A DNA stretch of 64,000 nt from Perilla frutescens (taxonomy: Eukaryota; Streptophyta; Magnoliopsida; Lamiales; Lamiaceae). The stretch covers positions 52,749,006-52,813,005 of the forward strand of contig BRKX01000014.1 of assembly GCA_026008535.1 (NCBI GenBank), written 5' to 3'. The position numbers were made by a program, and so were the translations under genes. Below the pieces are notes generated by a model. The model searched no databases, was not told the DNA's origin, and was given only the letters and a program-made list of their open reading frames with translations. The stretch's first letter is position 1, and each line of letters begins with the position of its first letter. Below, piece after piece: positions 34,300-44,560 of this stretch.

Positions 34300-35636
34300 C
34301 TGGATGCAACAAATTCAATATATTACAGAGGGTCTAGCACAAACTAAAAGCCAAGGTAAAACAGAACAATAGAAGAGGGAAAATGAAGAGTACCAGATTA
34401 ATGCATAGAACATAACAATTAGTAGTAATATTGATAGGCTTACCAGTAAATGCTTAAACTAGAAGAACTTGAAAACAAAATATCTAATCATCAGTGATAA
34501 CAATTTTGTTATGGCTTTGGAACTCTTGGCATTGGGATCATTACTCTGGCAGTGGTCAAATTAAAAGCTTTGTTAGAAAAAAAATTACTAATTAGAGTTA
34601 TCAGAATCAATATTTCAGAACCAAATAGGAGAAATGGAAAAAGAAAAACTGAAAAAAGAAAGAACATATAAGTGATAAGTCTATAGTAGTTTATTGATGT
34701 AAAATGTAGCATCACTTTCCTCTCCTACAATCTCCTCCTTTTCCATCACATGGAAAACTTTAGGATTGGAATGGCAAGAAAGTAAAAAGATGAATGATGG
34801 ATGCAAATATCTGTGTATAAAACTAAGGATATGCAAATAGATCACTAAAGATCTGCAAATAGATTCCTAAAGATATACCATGAAGGTTCAGAAAGAGATC
34901 AATCCTTAAATATGAATCAAAACTATATGAACAGGGGGAGCTGATACAGCCTTTTATTTACAGTGTAACAAAATCGATTCGAATAGGCAACACCAATAAC
35001 AAAACTGTGTGGGTGCATGATCTGTACAGAGATACATTGACTGATAACCAGAAGCACAGGCAAGATGAGATATGCCAAAGTATCTGACCATCTTGTGAAT
35101 TAGAGCAAATAAAAATATGAATGAGAAGGGCACTGTTTCACATTCATGGATAGCAATGAAAGAAAACATTACCACGTGATTACCATAAGATCTAAAAGAC
35201 TGTTTATTAGAATCTCACTTGAACATTATTATTTATGCCATAGCACAAATAACTTTTGTCTAGATCGCTTAAAGAATATAAGCAATATATCTCTAGTAAG
35301 AATATACGATCACTTAAAGAATATAAGTAGTATACCTCCAGTGAGTTAAATGTAATCTTTGAACTAGACTTGTTCAATTATTATTAGAATTATTCTAATG
35401 CCAATAGCACTAACCGGTTTTAACTAAAAAAAGTTTGTATGCAGACTTTCTGACATCAAAGTACTACAATCTATGATACAGAATGGAGAAGGATGATAGT
35501 CTTACAATGTAGGGGAAAAGCCAACTAGTACCACTACCAGTTTGCTTAGCAGCAATATTTGCCAGACCAGATAGTGACGGTATCAAGAAGTCGCCTTCCA
35601 TAACAGTCCCTTGATTTCAAAGTCAGAAACCCAATT
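34300..35636. other. spacer with tandem repeat and an exon-like piece
   Basis: Two copies of a 44-45-bp repeat (about 35263-35307 and 35308-35342, GATCRCTTAAAGAATATAAG core) lie here. On the minus strand about 35601-35505 has an open stretch starting MEGDFLIPSLSGLANIAAKQ, followed by a donor-like ATTGTAAG. I do not recognise its family. Nothing else is recognised. Confidence 0.35.
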
Positions 35637-35968
35637 ATGAATGTGATGAGATGGTAAAAGTGATTAAAGATGATGAGGAGAAATCCGTGAGTGGTGATAG
35701 TCAAAGCACCACTCTTCTATTTCCTAAATTGCAGGAGCTTCAGTTGGTTTGTTTGCCCGAATTGTTGAGCTTTTGCGAATGGAAATGTGATGTTGAGTTG
35801 CCTTCTTTGAGGATACTGCACATTTATGGATGCCCTAGTATGAAATATTTCATGTTGGGATCCCTAACTACACCAAATTTGAAAATCGCTGAAATAAACG
35901 AAAGACAGTTTGGAGCCGAGAAGGATTTGAATGTCATGCTGCAGAAACAGTACGTGGCTCGAGAATAG
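35637..35968 (+). pseudogene. NLR C-terminal LRR fragment (duplicated 3' end)
   Basis: This is homologous to the last part of exon 3 of NLR gene 1 (about 30825-31161): ECDEMVKVIKDDEEKSVSGD, then FPKLQELQLVCLPELLSFCE and SLTTPNLKIAEINERQFGAE. Its frame is open here, whereas gene 1 has a stop at the matching position. A TAG sits where gene 1 has the splice donor context (GAATAG/GTAAGA). No NBS or upstream LRR exists on its left, so it is an isolated duplicate. Confidence 0.8.
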
Positions 35969-36730
35969 GTAAGAACAACTAACATTCTAAATTAACTGTT
36001 TAATTTCCCTGCTAATTAATCGTTCTTACTAACTTGTTCATCTTCTGTGGTTTGGGATGAGACTTAATTAACTTCCTATTGAGTGATATGATGTTTAAAT
36101 CTTCCAAGTTCCATCACAGATAAATTATTAACTGCAGTTTTACTATTTGATGGCTACAAATAAGTTTTCTCCTAAAAAAAACAGACATTAATGCATCTGA
36201 GATCCATTTTCACATTAATGCATGTAATCAGGAAAAGTAAGAAAGTGAGAAGAAAGGCAATGCAGAGGAGAAACAAAATTCAAAAGTGTTCATTCATTTG
36301 TAGTGGTAAGCACTTTCATTTATTTGATTGGAATTTCTTCTATTTTTCTCTCGTTTTTTAGCATATATATGTGAGCAATACCAACAATCATAGTAGCTAA
36401 ATTAATAATTACTATGAACTTCCCACAATGAGTTATGTTCAGTAAATAACATAATATTCGACTCTCATTCTAATTTGTAACATTATACTATATTATTTGA
36501 AAGTGAATAAATTGGGATGATTATCAAAAAAGGTTTTATTGCAAAATCTTTCAGGAAAGATTAATGCATCCGAAGGTCTTACCAGCTGATTTTTGAATGA
36601 ACTGGGATTCTAGTTTTATTAGTCTTATTACTCTAATTTACCGTTACTGCACATGTGGTGTTCAAAATAAGATAAATAGATATAAATAATTCTTAATTTC
36701 ACATGATTCTCATATTAAATATTGAATAAA

Positions 36731-36875
36731 TGTTAACAATAGGAAAGATTTTGTAATTAAAAGGAAAGATTTTATAATTAATTTATTTCCATGTATTGTA
36801 ATAGTACAGTCTATATACAGAGATGTAATTCCTTTAATGAAATACATAATAATTTGATCGATTCAAGATCTTTCA
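36731..36875 (+). repeat. copia 2 5' LTR
   Basis: 145 bp, starting TGTTAACAATAGG and ending TTTCA. It is very short for a coding copia element. Five substitutions separate it from the 3' copy (two G/A, three T/C). Confidence 0.93.
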
Positions 36876-36890
36876 TGGTATCAAAGCAGT
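36876..36890 (+). other. copia 2 primer-binding site
   Basis: TGGTATCAAAGCAGT immediately follows the 5' LTR. It is complementary to the 3' end of initiator methionine tRNA with a mismatch at the usual G (TGGTATCAGAGC in most copia elements). Confidence 0.8.
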
Positions 36891-36997
36891 AGTTTTTTGA
36901 TCCAATCCAAACAAATTCGATTTTTTTTTTTCCTGAACTCAGAAACCAAAATCATCATCGTTCTTTTCCCAATCCAAACCATCTTCAAAACAGGAAG

Positions 36998-38161
36998 ATG
37001 TCAATTACCAATACCCCAGAAAGCAGCAACATACCAGACGAACTTGCCCTGCAAATCGCAAAAATTCTTAAGAATGGAATCAATTCAATGCCAAGCCAAA
37101 CACCACAATCAGAAAAAATCACACTCAGCATTAAATTAAATGGAGAGAATTATCCACTCTGGGCACGACTCATGCGAGTTGAGATTGGAGTCAGAGGGAG
37201 AACAGGACACATCACCGGAGCGTCTCAAGTTCCGGCAACAGACGACTCGGCTATTCTCCGGTGGGAACAGGCGGATCTCGGCGTGTTCTCATGGATTTTG
37301 CACAACATAGAATCCAATTTGGTGAATAATGTGGCCGAATATCAAACAGCCAAGGCGCTTTGGGATGCTCTGTATGTGACTTATGGAAGTGGAAGCGATG
37401 CGCTCCAGATTTATGACCTGCACAACCAAGCCAGCCGACAAATTCAAGAAACTCAAACTTTAGAACAATATTGGAACACTCTCCAGGGACTTTGGCTTGC
37501 AATAGATCGGAGACGCCCGAACCCTATGAAGCACGATGAGGATATTACAGCTTACAATCGGATTGTTCAAGAACATTGATTGTTCAACTTCCTTGGAGGC
37601 CTTGACAGCAGATATGATGTAGCACGCCGGGAAATTCTCCGGCTTGATCCTCTTCCCTCAGTTGAGTCCGCGTACGCTACAATCCGCAAGGAGGCCGCCC
37701 GGATCAGAATATTGAGATCGGCAACCTCCGAGATAGCCGACTCGTCATCATCGGGAGAAATCGGAGCTGGCTTACTCTCCAAAACGCACGGCCGAGGACA
37801 ACAACGAAACAAACCAGGCAAATCGACCATTGATAAATCCAAGTTACATTGCTCTCACTGCGGTATGACAAAGCATACTAAAGAGACGTGTTTCAAGATT
37901 GTTGGCTATCCGGAACGGTGGGAGGATGGACACAAACCCGGAAAATTGAGCACCGGTGGGGAGGTTGCCGTCGCCGTGGGCAACTCAGTGGCCACCAGCA
38001 GCGGCGACGACCACCGTGTGGTTGCTGGGCCTGGTGGAGAGCAGCAAGGGTTCGCGGCTTTGGTGGGTAGCAGCGAGGGGCAGGCTAGTGAGGAAGGAGG
38101 CAGAACTTCAACACGTAAAGGGGGAATTGACATGCCCCTCTACCCTCAAATTACAATTTAG
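36998..38161 (+). pseudogene. copia 2 gag region
   Basis: The copia gag (UBN2/DUF4219-like) starts MSITNTPESSN, with the LNGENYPLWARLMRVEI core and the LWDALYVTYGSGSDALQIYD segment. A CCHC knuckle CSHCGMTKHTKETC lies near 37853-37894. A TGA at 37577-37579 interrupts the frame, and a TAG ends it at 38159-38161. The ATG at 36998 follows the 5' leader. Confidence 0.88.
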
Positions 38162-39295
38162 CCCCTCCAATATTGTTAAACATGCTTATAGATCCACATC
38201 ATCGATATTATACCCACTACCAAACAAAAAATTCACACAGCTAATGGAGGGTATTCTCTAGTAAATGGGGCTGGACAGGCTGAGATATCACCTACTATTA
38301 AATTGCCATGTTTATTTGTGCCTTCCTTAGCTTGTAAACTTCTCTCCATTAGTCAAGTCACTCGTGAGCTCAATTGTCGTGTTCTAATGTACCCTACTTT
38401 TTGTATCTTACAGGATATTCTTACACAGGGGATCATTGGGCGTGGCACTGAGCGCGATGGGTTGTATGTGGTGGATGAGGTGTCTCAATAGGGTGTTGCT
38501 AGGCTTGCTCACGGAACTCCAGACCGACAACTCTGGCTTTGGCATCGCCGGTTAGGACTTCCATCTGTTGGATATCTCAAACAATTATTTCCGTTTTTAT
38601 TTTTCAATAATCCTCATTTGTCGTGTGAAACATGTATTTTGGCCAAAAGTCATCGTGCTACATTTCGCCCGAACAATACTAGAGTTGATACAGTTTTTTC
38701 TTTGGTTCACTCTGATGTGTGGGGCCCAGCCCCTGATTCAACCTCTTCTGACATTCGTTATTTTGTCTTGTTTATTGATGATTGCACTCGTATGACCTGG
38801 ATTTATGTTTTAAAAAATAAATCTGATGTCACTGATAGATTTATCACTTTTTATCATATGGTGCATACTCAATACAACAAAAAAGTTCAAATCCTTCGGT
38901 CTGACAATGGAGGCGAATACCTAAACCATGACCTCCAACATTTTTTCCAACAACACGGAATTATACACCAAACTACCTGTCCCAATACTCCTCAACAAAA
39001 CGGAGTTGCCGAACGGAAAAATCGGATTCTTCTTGAAATGACCCGGGCCCTAATGATTGAATCCCATGTACCTCGTCATTTTTGGCCTGAAGCTGTTGTC
39101 ACTGCAACCTAGCTCCTCAATCGTCTTCCCACAAAAATTCTCAACCTACAAACTCCTCTACAAAGCCTCGCCACCTATACCCACATTCCCGCCTCTCTCA
39201 CCCTTCCTCCCTGAATCTTTGGCTCTACTGTTTTTGTTCACATTCCCAAACTTCATAGTACCAAACTCGATCCTTGTGCTCTTAAATGTGTTTTT
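38162..39295 (+). pseudogene. copia 2 protease remnant and integrase region
   Basis: The expected DSG-type protease active site is not visible between the zinc knuckle and the TIKLPCLFVPSLACKLLS block. The stretch 38162-38240 holds two more stops, so the protease core seems lost or scrambled. Integrase follows: pre-integrase LWHRRLGLPS ... CETCILAKSH, core VHSDVWGPAP, LRSDNGGEYLN and QQNGVAERKNR. Stops lie at 38489-38491, 39110-39112 and 39212-39214, all in the one reading frame. Confidence 0.85.
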
Positions 39296-41494
39296 GTGGG
39301 CTATGCCCCTCACCAAAAGGGGTATCGATGTTATCATCCACCTTCTCATCATCTCTACACTACCCTCGATTGTCAATTTGTTGAAACTGAGTATTACTAT
39401 ACACCTCCACTCCAGAATCAAGGGGAGATTGTGCGAGATTCTTTGAGTTGGTTGTCTCAACCGATTATGTCTCAGTCAGTATTGTCAGACAATGTCCCAC
39501 AAGAGCATGCGCGTAACACTACCGAGACACCACCATCCGTCCCAGAACGACCCAATGAGCCAGTGTCGCCTACCCGACTGTCTCCTGTGATGGATATCTC
39601 TGAGGTACAAATCTCTTTTGATATTTATACTAATAATATCCCTGATGATATTCCTATTGATGATGTTGAAAGGGGTATCCCTGAGACTAACACTGAGATA
39701 AGCAATACACAAGATATTCAGGAGGGATATCAAGAGGAAGAGGAACCTATTCAGGGGGAGAAATATATTCAAGAGGAACATCGGCGTGTTCTACCTCCAA
39801 GGAGTAATAGAGGCGTGCCACCAAAAAGGTATTCTCCAGAACACAAACCACGAGTTTCTAGATATCCTATAGCAAACATAGTCCGGGGAAACTTGACTGA
39901 AATGGCAATGGCATTCGAAGTTGCCTTGTATGACGAAGTAGAAATTCCAAAATCAGTTAAGGAAGCTCTCAAATCCAAACATTGGAGGGATGCAATGGGA
40001 ACAGAAATGAAAGCATTAGATAGGAACAGTACTTGGGAAAAATGTCAGCTTCCCAAAGGCAAACAACCAGTTGGATGTAGATGGGTATTCACCATAAAGC
40101 GGAAACCTGATGGAAAGATAGATAGGTACAAGGCTCGTCTTGTGGCAAAAGGATATACCCAGACCTATGTGGTGGATTATTCCGAAACTTTTTCTCCTGT
40201 AGCCAAAATGGACACAGTACGGGTATTACTCTCAATTGCTGCAAATTACAAGTGGCCTCTCTATCAGTTTGACGTCACCAATGCCTTCTTGCATGGTGAA
40301 CTGAATAAAGAAGTCTATATGGAAAGACCACCAGGATTTGAAGACCAATTTGGAAAGGGAGAGGTATGTAAGTTGAAGAAAACACTGTATGGTCTAAAGC
40401 AATCTCCAAGAGCCTGGTTTGGACGATTCACCGCTGCTATGAAAAGCTATGGGTATCAACAAAGTAACTCAGATCATACACTGTTCCTGAAGAAACGAAA
40501 ACGACTCATCACATGCTTAATTATCTACGTTGATGATATGATCATCACAGGAAGTGATACAGAAGAGATGGAAAGGTTGAAGACAACTTTATTCACGGAG
40601 TTTGAAATGAAAGACTTAGGGGAGCTTAAGTATTTTTTGGGAATTGAAGTGCTCTGATCAGCAAGAGGCATTTTTATTTGTCAAAAGAAGTATACTCTGG
40701 ATCTTCTTACAGAGGCAGGAATGGTGGACTGTAAACCAATTGACACGCCAATTGCCGTGAATCACAAATTACAAGTCGTAGAAGGAGCCAAACTCACAGA
40801 TAGAGACAGATACCAACGTTTGGTTGGAAAACTGATCTACCTTTCTCACACTAGACCGGATATTGCGTATGCTGTCGGGGTAGTCAGTCAGTTCATGCAC
40901 AAACCCCAAGTCGATCATATGGAATCAGCCATTAGAATTGTACGATATTTAAAGGGTACTTGCGGACATGGACTGTTGTTTGCACAACATGGGCATTCTA
41001 AGGTTCATGGATATACCGATGCTGATTGGGCAGGTAATCTTACGGATAGACGATCCACAGGAGGATATTTTACTTTCGTCGGTGGCAATCTTGTCACCTA
41101 GAGAAGTAAGAAACAAAAGATTGTGGCTCTCTCAAGTGCTGAAGCAGAGTTTAGAGGAATTAAAAGTGGGCTAACTGAGGTTTTGTGGTTGCAAAAACTG
41201 CTTAAAGAACTTGATCTTCTACCATCCCAAGTATGTCAGATCTTTTGTGATAACAAAGCAGCAATCAGCATTTCGGAGAATCCTGTCCAACATGACCGGA
41301 CAAAACACGTTGAGGTAGATAGACACTTTATCAAAGAGAAAATTGAGGCTGGAATTGTTGAACTACCTTTCATCAGATCAGAAGACCAATTGGCTGATAT
41401 TCTTACGAAAGCAGTAAGCGCGAGGAATTTTGAGACTGTTCTGAGCAAGCTAAATATTGGTGACCCCACTATTCATCTTGAGGGGGAGTGTTAA
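39296..41494 (+). pseudogene. copia 2 reverse transcriptase and RNase H region
   Basis: The open frame from 39296 carries the integrase tail, the RT start (WRDAMGTEMKALDRNSTW), RYKARLVAKGYTQ, FDVTNAFLHGEL and the catalytic box YVDDMIITG (near 40528-40554). RNase H carries DADWAGNLTDRRSTGGY, LSSAEAEFRGI and CDNKAAISI. Stops at 40655-40657 and 41099-41101 break an otherwise continuous frame ending at 41494, just inside the 3' LTR. Confidence 0.92.
41477..41488 (+). other. copia 2 polypurine tract
   Basis: CTTGAGGGGGAG directly precedes the TG of the 3' LTR. It is the plus-strand primer site for retrotransposon cDNA synthesis. Confidence 0.8.
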
Positions 41495-41633
41495 CAATAG
41501 GAAAAATTTTGTAATTAAAAGGAAAGATTTTATAATTGATTTATTTCCATGTATTGTAATAGTACAGTCTATATACAGAGATGTAATTCCTTTAATGAAA
41601 TACACAACAATTTGATCGATTCAAGATTTTTCA
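41489..41633 (+). repeat. copia 2 3' LTR
   Basis: 145 bp, with the same ends as the 5' copy (TGTTAACAATAGG ... TTTTTCA). It is followed by the ATAAA target copy. Confidence 0.93.
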
Positions 41634-42331
41634 ATAAATTGATGAACATCCCTCTCTAGCTGACATACTGTTATATATTCTCATGTAAGAGACCGGAGGG
41701 GTGGCCGCAGAAAAGGAAGCATCTAGAAGGGTTGGATTTCAGGGGTTTTGGTTAATTTAAATGGCTAAAAACAACACTTATTAATTCCCACATTTGGTTG
41801 GCTGTATTTTTTGTTGCTTTTATGTATGCTTTGTTTTGTTAAATGTAAGTCGAGTGCATGTAGTGTGCTTCATGGAAACATTGTGTGGATGTTGTGCGCA
41901 GTGTGACGTATTATGTTATATATGTATGATGATGTTGTCATGTGGTCCCACAAGACACGCCTCAGTCCGTTTTGATCCCTAAACTATGTATTTTGGTCCT
42001 AAAAGGAATTGAAGTAGAATTTTTAGTTTTGACGTGCATTTTCTATCAAAATTACTATCAATTTTGGTCCAAAAAGAACATTTTCCAGTTTGTGGCGGGA
42101 AAACTGAGGAATTTTGCTATTGTTTTGGAGACAAATTTCACATCTTTTTGGATGAAAAATTCCCACCAACATATATTCTCACCCAACAGAATACACAACC
42201 AAGAAAAATACATCAAAACAGTGACCATTCAATTGTTACTTTTTTGATCCAAAGAGAATTTTTTGCAATATTTTTGGTCCCAAATGACATGTTTCAATAT
42301 TTTTGGTCAAAAACTAACCACATACTTAATG
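41634..42331. other. continuation of duplicated NLR 3' flank, then repeat sequence
   Basis: 41634-41945 resumes the block interrupted by copia 2 (compare 32100-32410). From about 41946 the similarity ends, and sequence of the 'all kinds of TTTTGGTCC' repeat type begins (42000-42330). It has an open but unrecognised frame, which I do not call a gene. Confidence 0.5.
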
Positions 42332-43267
42332 GCCGTTCAATTTTAGGACCAAAATTGACGAAACATATCATTTGTGACCAAAAATGTTAGAAAGGTTTAA
42401 ATTTGAGATAAAAAAATGATAGAATCGAGATAAAAAATGTACATATCAATTTTTTTTAGTTTATTTTTCATTTTTTCTTCAATTTTAATTTCTCGTGCGT
42501 TAATTTAATTTTATACTTGTTAGTTAGGGTTCATCTTACCCAATTAGAATTTATTATTATTTTTTAGAATTTAATTTTCAAATAATCAATTCATTTTTTT
42601 TTTTGTTGTCTTCTTTATTTTTAATTTACCAAATAAAATATTTTAAAATAAAGACTAATGGGTATTTTAGTAATGGTGGTTAAGATAATTTATTTGATAA
42701 TAATAAAATATCTGTAATTTGAATTAATTTACTTTAGTTCGATAATAATAAGTGTTAATTGTCTTAAAATACACAAATTTTAGGGTGTTTTTAATTTTTC
42801 ACGCATCCTCTATCCCAACATTTTTAGTTGGATCGATAAAATCGCCTAATGCATTTCTTTATTGCGCTATAATTTTTTTTAGTTTTTTCTTCATTTTTTC
42901 TTCAATTTTAATTTCTAGTACTTTAGTTTAGTTGTTGAGTTGTTATATTAGTGTTTATCCTACCAAATAAGGTTTTGTTATATTTTTTTAGCATTTAGTA
43001 TTAGTTTTAAATTATTAATTGATTATTTGAAAAATACATAATAAAATTTTATAATAAATCATTAATTGGGTATGATAAATCCTAAACAACATGTATAAAT
43101 TAAAATAGTTACAAGAAATTAAAATAGAAGAAAAATTAAAAAAAATTAAAATATACATTTTTGGTTCCAACCGTAAGTTCTTATGTCCCAAGTTTAATTT
43201 CGCGACGTTTTGGTCTTAAATGATATATGTTTTGACATTTTTAGTTCCAAAATTTAACGGTCGTTAA
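42332..43267. mobile_element. TIR element, copy A (unclassified DNA transposon)
   Basis: About 0.94 kb. The left end CCGTTCAATTTTAGGACCAA is the inverted counterpart of the right end near 43225-43265 (reverse complement CCGTTAAATTTTGGAACTAA), and both continue into AAACATATCATTT-like sequence. A second copy is at 49262-50232. No transposase is seen. The superfamily is uncertain because target duplications were not established. Confidence 0.5.
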
Positions 43268-43518
43268 ATATCCGGTTAATTTTAGACCAGAAAACTCAAA
43301 ACATATCATTTAGGACTAAAATTGTTTGGAAAAATTCTCTTGAGATAAAAAAAAGTAATAAGTGAGACTAAAAATGTTTTAACGATATTCTAATGGGATC
43401 AAAAATAAAATTTACTCAGTTGTCGATTATTAAATTACGCATTTTATCAAATTTCTGAAGTGCGAAGAAAAAGAAGCTCATGGTTAGAAGATACGAATCC
43501 TTCAAATATTCAATGTTA

Positions 43519-44560
43519 GAGCATCCACAACCATTCTACCCAATTTCAGGTGCTATCATTACCACATCACTGCCACATCATAAAATATCTATCTATTATC
43601 TATCTAACATATTTATCTCCAATCATTCTACCTAAAAAGTAATTATTAATGGACCCCACTATTATATCCACTCATTTATCTTTTATTATATCTTATTAAT
43701 TTCTTTATGTTATATATAGATCATTATTTTACTTTCATATTTTAATTTAAATATATATTTAATTAATAAATTAATTTTAAAATATAATCCCCAAAAAATT
43801 GAGCAATATTAAAATTAAAACACAAATTAAATTAATACATGAAAAAAAATTACTAATACATACATACATATATATATATATATTCCTAAAATAATATATA
43901 TGTATACGTCTATATATATGTATGTATATATATATTCCTAAAATAATAATATATATGTATACGTCTATATATATACATATATATATATGTATGTATATAT
44001 ATATTCCTAAAAAAAAAACAAAAAAACTTTCGTTACTTAACTTTCGTTCTCCTAACAAAACAAAAAAACTTTCGTTACTTAATATATATACTTTCATTAT
44101 TAGCAAAAAAAGAAAAAAAAAAAAAGAAGAGTACTTTCGTTATCCTAAAAAAAACTTAACTTTCATTGTGGACTAGTTAAAAAAAACTTAACTTTCGTTG
44201 TGGACTAGTTTTGGCTAAAAAAAATAAAAAAAAATACTTTCGTTATCCTCAAAAAAAAAAAATTTACTGTCATTATTTACACTATATATATATATATATT
44301 CCTAAAATAATATGTATGTATACGTCTATATATATACACGTGTGTGCGTGCGCCTTTTGGAGTTAGAAAGTCAAAAATATGTGGCTGCCACAGCCTTTTC
44401 AGCATATGGGGCCCACTTTTATACTTCTTTTTTAATTTTCTGGCTGGATTCTCTTCTTTCTACCCGATTTTTCTTCATTTCATCTATCTCATCCTCCACA
44501 ATCATTCTATCTCTTCCACATCATCATCTGTCTTGAAAAATACCACCATTGGAGGTGTCC
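43519..44560. mobile_element. PIF/Harbinger-like nonautonomous element
   Basis: The left end is GAGCATCCACAACCATTCTA. The reverse complement of the right end is GGACACCTCCAATGGTGG. A TTA flanks both sides (43516-43518 and 44561-44563), fitting the 3-bp TWA target of PIF/Harbinger. The interior includes TA-rich tandem units (about 43868-44010, CCTAAAATAATATATATGTA core) and ACTTTCGTTA repeats (about 44027-44270). No transposase is seen. Confidence 0.5.
43868..44010. repeat. TA-rich tandem repeats
   Basis: About three units of TATATTCCTAAAATAATATA followed by TATGTATACGTCTATATATA, with a further unit at 44285-44340. The short frames across it are artefacts. Confidence 0.7.

Larger units (their letters stand above)
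36731..41633 (+). mobile_element. Ty1/copia LTR retrotransposon 2, complete but decayed
   Basis: 4903 bp, with two 145-bp LTRs, a primer-binding site directly after the 5' LTR, a polypurine tract before the 3' LTR and a 5-bp target duplication ATAAA (36726-36730 and 41634-41638). The related sequence at about 32085-32110 is the same locus without the insertion, which confirms both borders. LTRs differ at about 5 of 145 positions. The coding frame is single but carries at least seven stops. Confidence 0.95.

Noticed and set aside
41942..42390. two overlapping plus-strand frames of 101 and 118 codons
   Set aside because: They lie in noncoding repeat sequence (TTTTGGTCC type), with no protein-like conservation and no neighbouring exons.
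43777..44176. Tyr/Ile-rich frames on both strands
   Set aside because: They arise from TA/TG simple repeats inside the Harbinger-like element.
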